Below, piece by piece: positions 48,389 through 58,417 of a DNA stretch of 64,000 nucleotides. The first letter of the stretch is position 1. Each line of letters opens with the position of its first letter. The stretch lies in contig OZ038383.1 of the NCBI GenBank assembly GCA_964036045.1, forward strand, positions 94,669,568 through 94,733,567, in the 5' to 3' direction. The notes under the pieces were generated by a model. It was not told the DNA's origin. It did not search any database and worked only from the letters and a program-made list of their open reading frames with translations. The translations under genes and the position numbers were made by a program. Source of the DNA: Eutreptiella sp. 'Long Island Sound 2002' (taxonomy: Eukaryota; Euglenozoa; Euglenophyceae; Eutreptiales; Eutreptiaceae).

Positions 48389-49018
48389 GCCGGCCAGCAG
48401 GGTCAGGTGCAATGGCAAACGCATGGCCTCTTCGTGTGCAGAGGACGAACCGGTGCACCCCTTCCTCAAGAAGCTCGGGCGTCTGCAGCGCATCCCCCGG
48501 AGGGGGATGCCTCTAGACTACCGCTGTCCGTTCCTGAACCCCGAAGACTGCCCGTTCAAGCACAATCTGGTGGTGCACGGGGGCTGCCCGATCCATGCAT
48601 CTGCCTCTTTTGCGGAGCGGATCAGGTGTGTTGTGCTCAGGTGGCTCAAGGGGGGGGGCGAGGGCGGCAGGGGTTCAGGAAAGCCCCGCTGAATCCATTG
48701 CACAGGTGGCCCTTCACCGGCGGGCCCAGGCAGTGTGGGGGCCTGTGCCCGATGTGCGATGTGCGTTGCACCCGATTTGGCACTTCTGGTGTGCTGCGTG
48801 GGAACGATCCCCAGCAGTTCCCGAACGGTCTCTCTCTTGTCAAGTTCCGTTGTGCCCGCAGTTCCCATGGGTGTGGTGCGGGCGTGTGGCGCCCGCACAG
48901 CCTGTGGGCCCCACTGTCTGTGCCACCTAGGGGCTGTCCACACTCGGTGGAGCCTTTTTCATGCACTGCACGGCAGCTTCTGAAAGTTCGGTTGCAATGC
49001 ATTCTTTGTTTTGCGTAA
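48389..49018 (+). CDS. Two-exon cysteine-rich protein gene
   Basis: Exon 1 (to 48625) reads RVRCNGKRMASSCAEDEPVH, PFLKKLGRLQRIPRRGMPLD and YRCPFLNPEDCPFKHNLVVH, then GGCPIHASASFAERI, and ends with two bases of a codon at ATCAG-GTGTGT. A GT-AG intron of 80 bases (48626-48705) follows. Exon 2 supplies the third base and continues WPFTGGPRQCGGLCPMCDVR, CTRFGTSGVLRGNDPQQFPN and LSLVKFRCARSSHGCGAGVW, ending CTARQLLKVRLQCILCFA at TAA 49016-49018. Phase agreement supports the splice. CP...DCP...GCP and CGGLCPMCDVRC suggest two zinc-binding modules. The 5' end is uncertain (acceptor-like TTTGGTGCAG at 48388). Function unknown; transposon origin possible. Confidence 0.5.
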   Translation, partial: AGQQGQVQWQTHGLFVCRGRTGAPLPQEARASAAHPPEGDASRLPLSVPEPRRLPVQAQSGGARGLPDPCICLFCGADQVCCAQVAQGGGRGRQGFRKAPLNPLHRWPFTGGPRQCGGLCPMCDVRCTRFGTSGVLRGNDPQQFPNGLSLVKFRCARSSHGCGAGVWRPHSLWAPLSVPPRGCPHSVEPFSCTARQLLKVRLQCILCFA

Positions 49019-49129
49019 AGGTGATGATCGGTTGTGAGATTTGATTGCTTTATTTAACATGGAGCATTTCTCTTCAATAATTTATTCACCTCCTTTTTTG
49101 AAACTCACGTGAGAAGCTAAGTCTAGAAT

Positions 49130-49462
49130 GATTCTATAGAGTTCTTTCAATATTGTTTTCATTTTTTTGACAGTTTGATGGAGGCCCGGGCGCTCAGACC
49201 GAATTGTGTCATTGATGCACCGCTTCGAACGCGGCATGCAGAATACGATGTGTCTGTGGTGCTTTGGAGTGCGTGATGATGGAGGGACAGGTACAAGAGG
49301 ACGCCCGGGCGGAGCACAGGGGTGTCGCAGACCATGAAGCACCGTTGGTCGGAAGCATGGTGCCAATTTCAGGGAACGAAGCAGGGAGGGGGTGGGCGGG
49401 TGCACTGCGGTGGGAGCTGCGCGGGAAGAGAGGGTATCGGTACTGGACACTTCTTCTCAGTG
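49130..49462 (+). repeat. Dispersed repeat T, copy 1
   Basis: GAGTTCTTTCAATATTGTTT, CACCGCTTCGAACGCGGCA, ATGAAGCACCGTTGGTCGGA and GGGTATCGGTACTGGACACT, the same order as 53284-53622. Confidence 0.85.
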
Positions 49463-49465
49463 TTG

Positions 49466-49845
49466 CAATTCTGCTGGCATAGGAATTGAATGTTCTTGGT
49501 GGGAGTAGTCACTTATGTCCCAACTTTGATTCAGAATTAAGACAATATTGGAAGAATTCCCCAGGATCATCCTATATCTAATATTTTGGCTTCCAACCGA
49601 ACAACCTAACAACCAAAACAAGGAACGAGAATCAATTATTGCAGAGAGACGCTCGGTGTTCAATGAAGCAATCAAATCACACTCCCGATCATAACGTCTA
49701 CGGATTAGAATCAATGTTTTGTGACTGAGCTTTCAAAAGGTGCCGTGCAGTGCACGAAAGAGGCCCCGCTGGGTGTGGGCAGCCCCCGGCTGTGCCCCCA
49801 GGGAGCGGCAGTCACAACCAGACGGCATCTACAACCACAGCACTG
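49466..49845. other. No gene recognised
   Basis: AT-richer stretch; TATCTAATATT and AACCTAACAACC near 49570-49610. No frame of interest. Confidence 0.4.
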
Positions 49846-50095
49846 CACTACCACATTGATAGCTCAGCCTCATCTGTTATGGGTTCTGATTATGAGCAAC
49901 ATATGAGCAAAATGAACCTAGTGGCTCTGCGGACTTGTATGCACAACACACACAAACACACACCACACATGCACCCAAAAACCATCTTAAACCCCCCGCC
50001 GTCGGAAAAAAAGGGGGGGGTCCCAAACCCCCGCATGGTATCCAATATTTTATAACCCCCCCCCCCCCTGATGGATGCCTGGTGGACACCACGGA
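49846..50095 (+). repeat. Dispersed repeat U, copy 1
   Basis: Near-identical to 55981-56236: TGATAGCTCAGCCTCATCTG, ATGAGCAAAATGAACCTAGT, CCCCCGCCGTCGGAAAAAAA and ATGGATGCCTGGTGGACACC. Confidence 0.9.
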
Positions 50096-50406
50096 GTTGG
50101 GCTGTGGGGTTCGGAACGTCGTGCGTGCAGGCCCCACGTGGTGCGGTGTCACGTGGTGCGGCGTCGTGGCCCGTCTGCATGGGTGTTCTATCCGCATCTT
50201 TCGTGCTAGGCTTCACAATGTTGGCCTCGGGTGTGAACAATGGGGCTCGTTTGCTTACCTGGATTGGGGTACATACTTTGATGCCCCAAAAGGGTGTCAA
50301 TGAGGGCGGCTGTGACTTGGCCAGCGTGCTTGGCTATGTCGCCGGTGGCGTGTTGATGCCCATACCTGTGCGAGGTGCTGATTTTGGCTGCCTCTCCTTT
50401 CAACCT

Positions 50407-50654
50407 CATAGTAGGAAGCAGGTGTGGGGGGGGGGGGGGGAGACTGCTCACTGCCAAGCCCTGCTGGTCACAAAGAAAGCATCTCAGTCCTAATAAGGTG
50501 CGAATATTCATCAAGAGGGCAGACAGGAGCTAGCAATCATTTCTACCCTGCGGCCTGTAGGGCCCGTCATCCGGCCAACCATAGAAGGAACCATCCAACA
50601 CGTTAAACACTCTATCACTCGCGGAAATGCTGCAACAGACAAACACACGTTTGT

Positions 50655-50695
<41 letters not shown>

Positions 50696-50766
50696 ACACC
50701 GATTAGCAGGCACATGCGTACGTTTGGACCCCCCGAGGCACACCAACAGGGTAGATCATCCGCACC
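50407..50766 (+). repeat. Direct repeat V, copy 1 (contains a (TG)n tract)
   Basis: CATAGTAGGA, a G tract, CTGCCAAGCCCTGCTGGTCA, GGAGCTAGCAATCATTTCTA, CACACGTTTGTGTGTGTTTG and GGCACATGCGTACGTTTGGA. Same order at 51458-51810 with few differences. A short inverted piece is at about 54920-54985. Confidence 0.9.
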
Positions 50767-50845
50767 TGGGGGAACGTTAGTGCGCCTGGCGCGCGCCGGG
50801 CATCTTTTGTGACCCGTGCCCCACCGGTGCGCTGTTGCCGTTGAT

Positions 50846-51260
50846 ATGTTGGACAACATTATATGGATTTGCCCCTTGGCCACCGGGACATCGGCACATG
50901 TTTTGATTTGGGATGGGTATGGACCTTCTCGTACCCGGGGTGATTTCATTGATTTCGAAGTTGGGGGCCATGATGGTGCTTATAAAGGCCGGATTCATGT
51001 CATTGTGCCATTCATTGGAAGAAAGAATGGCACTTTGCTAGCCCGCCAACAATGGTATAATGACGTGCACGGGTGGTATAGGGCGCACATTGAGCTGTTT
51101 GCTTGGTTGTGGCACGCAAGATGAGGCAGAGGATGAGGCAGAAGTGTGTGTGTTGTGTTGCCAGAAGCGCTCCACCGTCGCAGTTTATGATGAGTGTAAG
51201 GAGCACTATTGTACTGAATGTATTGACACCCACACTTGTGGGACCAATGTTGTTTGTTAA
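50846..51260 (+). pseudogene. Harbinger-like DDE transposase fragment followed by RING/B-box-like cysteines
   Basis: From ATG the frame reads MLDNIIWICPLATGTSAHVL, IWDGYGPSRTRGDFIDFEVG and GHDGAYKGRIHVIVPFIGRK, then ARQQWYNDVHGWYRAHIELF and AWLWHA. The run 'GDGAY...hhhPF...YNxxHxxxRxxIExxFxxL' is the second half of PIF/Harbinger-type (DDE_Tnp_4) nucleases, with the Asp in HDGAY and the final Glu in HIELF. Near 51105 an indel moves the frame to DEAEDEAEVCVLCCQKRSTV, then AVYDECKEHYCTECIDTHTC (C-x2-C...C-x2-H...C-x2-C) to TAA. It is flanked by 350-bp direct repeats. The N-terminal half of the nuclease is missing. Confidence 0.5.
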
Positions 51261-51457
51261 GTACAATACAGATGACAGTTCGAGTTGCTGAATTCACAGA
51301 TATTGCTTTATTTTGCAACGTGCTTTGCAGGGAAGGTGCGCAGTCCATCATGGTCTATTGAGGGGGCCTTCTCCACCAGAGGGTAAATCTCGGGCTGAAG
51401 TCGGGATAGTTAATAGAAAGGTAGCGCGCCGGGCGCGCGCCGGGCAAACATTCCCCC

Positions 51458-51810
51458 ATAGTAGGAGGCAAGTGGGGGGGGGGGGGGGGACTGCCCACTG
51501 CCAAGCCCTGCTGGTCACAAAGAAAGCATCTCAGTCCTAATAAGGTGCGAATATTCATCAAGAGGGCAGACAGGAGCTAGCAATCATTTCTACCCTGCAG
51601 CCTGTAGGGCCCGTCATCCGGCCAACCATAGAAGGAACCATCCTACACGTTAAACACTCTATCACTCGCGGAAATGCCGCAACAGACAAACACACGTTTG
51701 TGTGTGTTTGTGTGTATGTGTGTGTGTGTGTGTGTGTGACACCGATTAGCAGGCACATGCGTACGTTTGGACCCCCCGGGGCACACCAACAGGGTAGATC
51801 ATCCGCGCCT
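51458..51810 (+). repeat. Direct repeat V, copy 2
   Basis: Second copy of 50407-50766, same orientation, with a shorter (TG)n tract. Confidence 0.9.
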
Positions 51811-51924
51811 TACGCACGGCACTCATAACAAAGCCGCGCACCTCACCCCCCCCCCCCCTTCAAAAGTGCTTTCGTATTTGGATTGGGTTGTGTTGAGGGG
51901 AACTTGTGTGGGTTCTTCGTTTGG

Positions 51925-52190
51925 CGCGCAACTAGTTGCCGATGGTTATGACTTTTCTTTGACTATTTGCAGCCGGACGAGATTCGGCTGGCAACCAGTG
52001 CCTGCATTGCTTTTGGTTTGCTAGATTTTGCTTGCTTTGCCTCATATGCGTGTGTGTGCTGAGCATAAATAGAGCAATTAGGATCGGCGTGGGGTGTGAA
52101 CTGACGAGATCACATGAGGCCACCCCAAGAGATTGGGATTAACGCCATCACCTCAGGGTGCGAACTGCTAATGTCACATGGATGTGCTGG
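51925..52190 (+). repeat. Inverted repeat W, left arm
   Basis: GTTGCCGATGGTTATGACTT, CTGAGCATAAATAGAGCAA and GAACTGACGAGATCACATGA; the reverse complement runs from 55905 back to 55590. On the minus strand CTCTATTTATGCTCAGCA is a TATA-box-like sequence. Confidence 0.85.
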
Positions 52191-52204
52191 CATGGTGCAT
52201 TCGG

Positions 52205-52482
52205 GCCCTGGCATGTAGTACGCCCATGGAGTTAGCCATAGATGTTCATTCTTTATCTTCTGTGTGTCTGTGTGTCACATGTGTTCAAATTAGACATTTG
52301 GATCGTTTCTTGTAATGTCATTCAATAAACTGTTGCCAACTTTTGTGGGGAAAAGTTGTCTCGAGGGAATAGTGTGCAGGTGAGCCCAATATATCCAATG
52401 GGCATTGTTGGAGATGGGACCTGTTTTTCGTTTCGGGGAAGGGGGGGGGGTGTTCACCTATTATACTCGGGAAGCCCCTACA
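52205..52482 (+). repeat. Dispersed repeat X, copy 1, with polyadenylation-type AATAAA
   Basis: GTTAGCCATAGATGTTCATT, TCATTCAATAAACTGTTGCC, GGAAAAGTTGTCTCGAGGGA and GAGATGGGACCTGTTTTTCG; near-identical to 58418-58690. Confidence 0.9.
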
Positions 52483-52674
52483 GAAACAACAGAGGCGGAG
52501 GATAGTGATGCAAAACAAAGCATACGAGGTGTAGGGGAACGAGGATTGCCTATAGCAGGGGGGGTATCACAGCCGTTGAAGTGTAATGTAGACGAAGCAG
52601 GACCCATGGAAGGGCCGTTGTGGACATTGCGACCCCGAAACTCATGGCTCAAGAAAGGCGGAAATGGCATGCCG

Positions 52675-53265
52675 TCAACACAGCCTGTTGTGAAGCCAAA
52701 CAGCCTTGTGGTAGTAGTGCTTTGCAGCACGCACCAAGAATGCACTCAGCACTCGCTTGAGCCAAGGATCCACACCAGGAGAGTACCATTTTTGTGGACT
52801 GTCACGGCACTCCTCGGAAGGCTTGAAAACAGGGCGGTCTTCAGTGTTTGCAAAAATTTCTCCTCTAGCAATGCTAATGTTGTTGCGTGCAATGACAATG
52901 TGTGTCAATACATGCATGAAGGAATCAGATTTTCGCATATTCGCAATGTATCTAAGTCGAGAGATCCTTGAGTCATATTGCTCCATGCCACTGGAAATCA
53001 ATACTTGTAGTTGTGGGTATTGATCAGCATTTTACTCAACACATTTATGCGATATCTTGTGGAAGCGGTCGAGAACCCCCTTCACGGATAGCATTAGTGA
53101 ATGTCTTTTACCAACGTGGTCACATGCACAGGCTATTTCATAACATGCAAATGCATTTTGTTTGCTTGTATGCTCCTGAAACCCAACAAGAGCTTGGACA
53201 GTGCCATTGGGTCCCTCCCCACCCACTAGCTCTGACATAGGTGCAACAACCCCACATGGGCGCAC
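52675..53265 (-). pseudogene. Unassigned minus-strand ORF with one in-frame TAA
   Basis: Read on the minus strand from 53265: RPCGVVAPMSELVGGEGPNG, HTSKQNAFACYEIACACDHV and LSVKGVLDRFHKISHKCVE. After TAA (53034-53032) the same frame continues with NADQYPQLQVLISSGMEQYD, SRISRLRYIANMRKSDSFMH, VLTHIVIARNNISIARGEIF and ANTEDRPVFKPSEECRDSPQ, then KWYSPGVDPWLKRVLSAFLV. Nearly 195 codons are consistently protein-like, with the coding look on this strand. The style (SFMHVLTHIVIARNNISIARGEIF) suggests part of a transposase or host protein, but no motif is decisive. Confidence 0.4.
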
Positions 53266-53283
53266 AAATAGCGGAATGCCATG

Positions 53284-53622
53284 ATTCTATGGAGTTCTTT
53301 CAATATTGTTTTCATTTTCCTTTACAGTGTGTAGGAGGGCCAGGCGCTCAAACTGAATTGTGTCATCCATGCACCGCTTCGAACGCGGCACGCATAATAC
53401 AAGGTGTCTGTGGTGCTTTGGAGTGCTTGATGACGGAGGGAAGGGGGGGGGGGGGGGCATGCAAGAGGATGCCCCGGTGGAGCACATGTGGTGTGGTGGA
53501 CCATGAAGCACCGTTGGTCGGAAGCGCAGTGCCAAACCCAGGGAGCGAAGCATGGAGGGGGCGGGCGGATGCACTAGGGTAGGAGCCGCAAGGGAAGAGA
53601 GGGTATCGGTACTGGACACTTG
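53284..53622 (+). repeat. Dispersed repeat T, copy 2
   Basis: Matches 49130-49462, with a G tract expanded near 53443-53456. Confidence 0.85.
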
Positions 53623-53631
53623 GCACAATAA

Positions 53632-53930
53632 CAAAAATATAAGTTTCAAAAACTTCGATTTTTGAGCTGTCCAGGGTGAAAATCAGCATAAGCAGGTTGT
53701 GTACCAATCCCTTGCGAGCCCCCCCCCCCCCCCCCGCCCCCCCCTTGGCGACCAATACCCAAATAGGGTGAAAAACATGTAAATACAGCCTAAAACATGC
53801 TTTACATACCTTGGATGATCATATTGTGTGGCCACAATCTCATAATAACAAGTTTCGAAAACTTCGAATTTTGAGCTGCCTAGGGTGCATAACTGCATAA
53901 GCAGGTTGTGTACCGGCCCATTCACTAGGC
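53632..53930 (+). repeat. Tandem pair of about 200 bp
   Basis: AAGTTTCAAAAACTTCGATT, GAGCTGTCCAGGGTG and CATAAGCAGGTTGTGTACC at 53640-53705 recur in variant form at 53850-53917. A C tract lies between them (53719-53735). Confidence 0.7.
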
Positions 53931-54280
53931 CATTATTGGTGGAAATAGTCATTTCGCGTCTTTTGCACCGGCATGGACCGGCCCACGGCAGGGCTAGAGA
54001 CTGCAAAAAATGTCCTTCCATATCCTAGTAGGCATATACTGTCACAACATCCCCACTCACACCCCTAAGAGTGGGTACCACGGGGTCACCGAGGTCGCCA
54101 AAACCACCAATATAGCAAAAATGGCTGAAAAGTGCATAAACTGCACCTGCGCTCGTCCCACTCCGCCCCATACAAACCTCATGGAGTCGGGACCCGGAAA
54201 CAGTTTTTCGGCTCAAAATCGAAAAAAACCAAAAGAATCGTGATTTTCGACCCCAAAAAAGGGGGGGTCATTTTTTCGAC
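53931..54280. other. No gene recognised
   Basis: Short frames only; sequence between the tandem pair and the C-rich tract. Confidence 0.4.
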
Positions 54281-54284
54281 ATTT

Positions 54285-54405
54285 TGACCCCCCCCCCCCA
54301 ACCCCCCCCCCACCCCCCCCCCCCCCACCCCCACCTCCACCCCCCCCCCTCAAAGGCTCCAAGAAGTGGGTTTCAAGTGGGGGGGGGTCTGGGGGGGTCC
54401 AGACC
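54285..54405. repeat. Poly-C tracts followed by G tracts
   Basis: C runs of 9-15 bases separated by single A, then GGGGGGGTCTGGGGGGGTCC, so the two halves can pair. Confidence 0.9.
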
Positions 54406-55315
54406 AAAAACTCATTGGGGGATGTGTTTATTGGACAAAATAATGATTTTACAAGGGGTTAAACTAACAGTTCAACCCCTTGGGGTAGGTTACGCGAATA
54501 GGCCCAAAAAGGCCAAAATGGGGGGGTATGTGGCGTTTTCCCCTATATACGCCTGCCTGGCTTTGATCTAACAACCTCTGCGAGGTGACTTGTAGTAAAC
54601 CAGTGCACAGAAAATGCGGAAAAATTCAGCACAACACCTTGAACCAGCCCCCTAGCTGTCCCAACTACCTGTCAAACCATCAAAAATGAATTCAGCACCC
54701 TCAAAATTGGGGGCATTTAGGGGAAAACCCCAAACAACCTCCGTGGTGGCCCGAAATTGAAAAATGACGGGTGCACGGTAGTTTGACCCCCCCCCCCCGT
54801 CCAAAATTTGAGGGCATGGTGCCAACTGCCCGCCCCCTGCCCCACACGGCCACATATTTGATGTCAACCAACACACACGTCATGTGCACCATGCACTTCC
54901 TCTTGGTGTTGCAATTCTTGATGGCGGGCCCTGTAGGCCGCAGGGTAGAAATGATTGCTAGCTCCTATGTGCCCTCTTGATGATTATTCGCCCTCCATTG
55001 CCACCAGCTGCAATGACACTAGCAGTCGTGTGGGCTTTGTGTCAGAAACCTACTGTTTTGTTTGGTTAGCAATGCTGTGCTTTTGCAGGCAAAGTGAACC
55101 TGTTTAGCTCCCACGTTTGTTCCAAGTGCAACAAAGAGCTGCCAATGCCCAACTCCAGCCACACAGGCTGGAGTTGAGGCACAAAGTTGACAGAGCAGAA
55201 GCATGCCCTTGTGCTCCACCCTTTGAACAAGCGCACTCCTCAATATGTTACCTAATACTCCCATGCACACACCATGGGCCAACCATGGGCTGGGGTGCCA
55301 AATGAATGAAGTATG
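54406..55315. other. No gene recognised; inverted fragment of repeat V
   Basis: 54920-54985 contains GGGCCCTGTAGGCCGCAGGG, AGAAATGATTGCTAGCTCCT and CCTCTTGATGATTATTCG, the reverse complement of part of repeat V. C tract at about 54787. Otherwise unassigned. Confidence 0.6.
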
Positions 55316-55580
55316 GAATACAATGGATAGATGGATAGACGGATGGATTAATGGATGGATGGATGGACGGATGGACGGCCGCATGGATGGATGGACGGAT
55401 GTACAGATGAATGCATGCAGGACTTAAGGGCTCACTTGATAGAATGCATGCCCGGATATGTACATGCATAAATAGAGGGATGAATGGATGGATGGATGGA
55501 TGAATGCATGAGTGGATATACGGATGCATGCATGAATGAACGAATGAGTGGACGGACGGATGGATGCATGCATAGTGACG
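55316..55580 (+). repeat. (GGAT)n microsatellite region
   Basis: Two blocks of degenerate ATGG/GGAC tetramers (55316-55410 and 55478-55572). Apparent ORFs with repeating MDG or HPSI are artefacts. Confidence 0.9.
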
Positions 55581-55589
55581 ACTACATCC

Positions 55590-55905
55590 ATGTGACATCA
55601 GCAGTTCACACCCGAGGTGATGGCGTTAATCCCAATCCCTTGGGGCGGGCTCATGTGATCTCGTTTGTTGCCGCTGCGAGGCAGTGGCGTTAATCCATAT
55701 CTCTTGGGGTGGCCTCATGTGATCTCGTCAGTTCACACCCCACGCCATTGGTGTGGCAGGATCCTAGTTGCTCTATTTATGCTCAGCACAGACACGTGGA
55801 TGAGGCAAAGCAACCAACACCTAGCAGAAGCAATGCAGGCACTGGTTGCTAGTAGAATCTCGTCCGGCCGCAAATAGTCAAAGAAAAGTCATGACCATCG
55901 GCAAC
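55590..55905 (-). repeat. Inverted repeat W, right arm
   Basis: Reverse complement of 51925-52190, with an extra internal duplication of the GGCGTTAATCC...TGGGGTGGCCTCATGTGATCTCG module (55621-55670 and 55685-55735). Confidence 0.85.
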
Positions 55906-55980
55906 TAGACGCCTTTCTGCACGAAGCAAGCGTACAGCCGCAACCATGAACTTAGGGAGTCCTGATGAGCAAATGAGGCA

Positions 55981-56236
55981 CTGCACTACCACATTGATAG
56001 CTCAGCCTCATCTGTTATGGGTTCCGATTATGAGCAACATATGAGCAAAATGAACCTAGTGGCTCTGCGGACTTGTATGCACAACACACACAAACGCACA
56101 CCACACATGCACCCAAAAACCATCTTAAACCCCCCGCCGTCGGAAAAAAAGGGGGGGGTCCCAAACCCCCGCATGGTATCCAATATTTTAGAACCCCCCC
56201 TCCCCCCTGATGGATGCCTGGTGGACACCACGGAGT
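55981..56236 (+). repeat. Dispersed repeat U, copy 2
   Basis: Near-identical to 49846-50095, ending in ATGGATGCCTGGTGGACACC. Confidence 0.9.
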
Positions 56237-56239
56237 TCG

Positions 56240-57200
56240 GCTATGGGTGCGGAACGTCGTGTGTGCGACCAAATGGGGCCAGCTGCAAAAGCAACACAGG
56301 GAGGGAGTGACCCTTGACCTGGATGCACGCATAACCCAGTAGAGCCTGCAACGCCAGTATAGCAAGCAGGCACAGGCTCGAGGGCTGAACCTTGGATCAA
56401 CAATCGCACTGTGGATGCACCATACATTGGCTGATGGACATGATGGATAGAAGGCAATGCCAGCCGTGGGGCCAAAGCCTAATGCGGACATTGAAACTGA
56501 CCATTTGAGCCCCCCGGCTCCTTTGCACAGGGATGCATGGGCGTGGAGTGTGGGGAGAGCTAGGGCACACGCTTCTGCAATGTGTGTCCAGCTGCTATGT
56601 GGTGGGTTTCCGGGGCAGGAGCCGTGGTGTGTTTGCAGCACAATTTTCATATGGAGTAGAGCATAGCCTATGGGCGGCCCGCCTGCAAGGCTTGGACACG
56701 AACAGATGGTTTGCAGATTGTGCAAGAATGATAAGAATGTTGAATGTTGCAGTTTGAGCACGATTGGAATTATCCCTTGGCGCACACATACACACACAAC
56801 AATCCCACATTCCTGCCACTGCTGCAAACCATAAATTCAATGTTCTGCCCTGCAAGGAGACGGCAGGATTGATGAACCTTGCAATCTGAGCGTGATGGGA
56901 ATTGATGCCTTGGTACACACACACAGCAGGAGTATTAGCGCGCCGGGTGCGCGTCGGGCATCTTTTTTGACCATTCCCCACCTGTGCCTGTTTTTGCCCC
57001 CCCCCCCCCCCTCACCAAACAATCTGGAGTACCTTCTCGCCGTGTCTAAGAATCTGGCCCATCCTTTGTACGCAATTTATGATGATGGCAAGTGTGTTGG
57101 TTGGAAGTGGTGGGAGTGACATTTTGTGTTGTTGAATTCTCATATTTCAGCTTACGCACGGAAGGTTTGCGGTCTAGTGCGGTCTACTTGGGGGACTTCC
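56240..57200. other. No gene recognised; small duplication
   Basis: GAATGTTGCAGTTTGAGCAC (56739) and AACCTTGCAATCTGAGCGTG (56875) start a duplicated piece that continues with GATGGGAATTGATGCCTTGG-type sequence and a CACACA tract. C tract at 56997-57012. Confidence 0.5.
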
Positions 57201-57632
57201 CTAGGCAAGGATAAACTTGGGGCTAGAGATAGGGCACACGCCGGTCAAACATCCCCCCCCCCTCACACGATGACATTGCCGTGTTTCTAGGGCTGGAAAC
57301 TGATGACGCTCTTGCATTGGTATGACCAACCATGTCATAATGCCGATGCTGGTCACCCGCGGATGCGAGATCTTGCGCCGCCAGGGGCATTGCCCTTCCA
57401 CTGCAGGCCAATGGCCTGAAGGTGTGCCGTTCCCGGTCGCGAGCAGGTGGACTCTCACAGCGATGAGGGTTACCCCAATTAAGACGAATCTTATCCTTTG
57501 ACCTATGATATTTACCCCTCTTCTCACGAGGGCCCTCTCGCTTGTCATGAAGGCACCACCCCTCCGCAATGTCAACAGGCCCCTCATGTCGAATGACCCC
57601 CCCTTGAGGGCATGGCCCTCGCCCATTGACAT
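57201..57632 (-). CDS. Unassigned minus-strand ORF
   Basis: 144 codons, open on the minus strand: GGSFDMRGLLTLRRGGAFMT, RRGVNIIGQRIRFVLIGVTL and IAVRVHLLATGNGTPSGHWP. Hydrophobic in the middle. No relative recognised; could be chance. Confidence 0.2.
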   Translation of the reverse strand: MSMGEGHALKGGSFDMRGLLTLRRGGAFMTSERALVRRGVNIIGQRIRFVLIGVTLIAVRVHLLATGNGTPSGHWPAVEGQCPWRRKISHPRVTSIGIMTWLVIPMQERHQFPALETRQCHRVRGGGCLTGVCPISSPKFILA

Positions 57633-57707
57633 GGGGCGGGGATAGTACGCCTTAAGAGTCCCCCGCTCCCCCTTGCAATAACAACGCCCTTTTCAAAGCA
57701 ACAGGAG

Positions 57708-57971
57708 GTGTTGTTTCCGCAAAGTTTAGAACCATGTCCTCCTTGGCGCTTCAAAACAGTGCATGGGCCTGGGAGTACCGGCTGGCACACTTACACAGTC
57801 TTTATGGCAACCCCCCCCACCCCCACAGCCACCAGTTCATCATACTGTACATCCGAGGGCATTTGCCTTTGTGAAGAGCATTTTGCCGGACACCACATGT
57901 ATTTACCAGTTTTGAACCCCCCTCCACCCCTACACCTGACAAGTACCCCCCGCATGTCAGAGCCACAGTGA
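57708..57971 (+). CDS. Small ORF with B-box-like Cys/His
   Basis: Reads LEPCPPWRFKTVHGPGSTGW and SSSYCTSEGICLCEEHFAGH HM, with CxCEEHFxxHH resembling the end of a B-box zinc finger. 87 codons; probably an exon or relic. Similar Cys/His modules occur at 22.96, 45.31 and 51.15 kb. Confidence 0.25.
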   Translation: MLFPQSLEPCPPWRFKTVHGPGSTGWHTYTVFMATPPTPTATSSSYCTSEGICLCEEHFAGHHMYLPVLNPPPPLHLTSTPRMSEPQ

Positions 57972-58417
57972 GTGTTGTTTCCATCAAATTTTGGGATTTT
58001 GGTGTTGCTCTCGCAAGGGGGGAGGGGTAGCATTCACGCAAACGATGAGCATCATCATCCCTCCTGCTCTCTCCGCGAGCCCTCGGCAGCCCACCACAGA
58101 TGCAGCCCCGCTCCATGTGCTGAGTCCTGACGAGTTGTTTATCGTTACGTGGTTGTTGTTGGCCTGTGGGGTGTGTTTCTCTTGGAACCCTGGCACGTAG
58201 CAAAGCGAGAGCTCTGTACTGAGGGACCTAACATCAGGCAGCACCGCGTGGTGGGCAATCTGTTAGAGTTCTTTAGTTACCTTAATGAGGCTGTTGTTGT
58301 ATTCATGGAGAGGTCATTCCATGGGATGCCCCATTTCCACTGCTCAACAACGGGGCCAAAATACAGGGATATTGCACACCATCAATAGGAGAATCTATGC
58401 TTGCATGGTGCTACGGC

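Noticed and set aside
55316-55600. Repeat-protein ORFs in the GGAT region
   Set aside because: Microsatellite-driven periodic frames on both strands.
55950-55985. Hammerhead ribozyme core (CTGATGAG)
   Set aside because: No GAAA and no flanking stems; the same octamer at 27378 and 33386 also lacks them.
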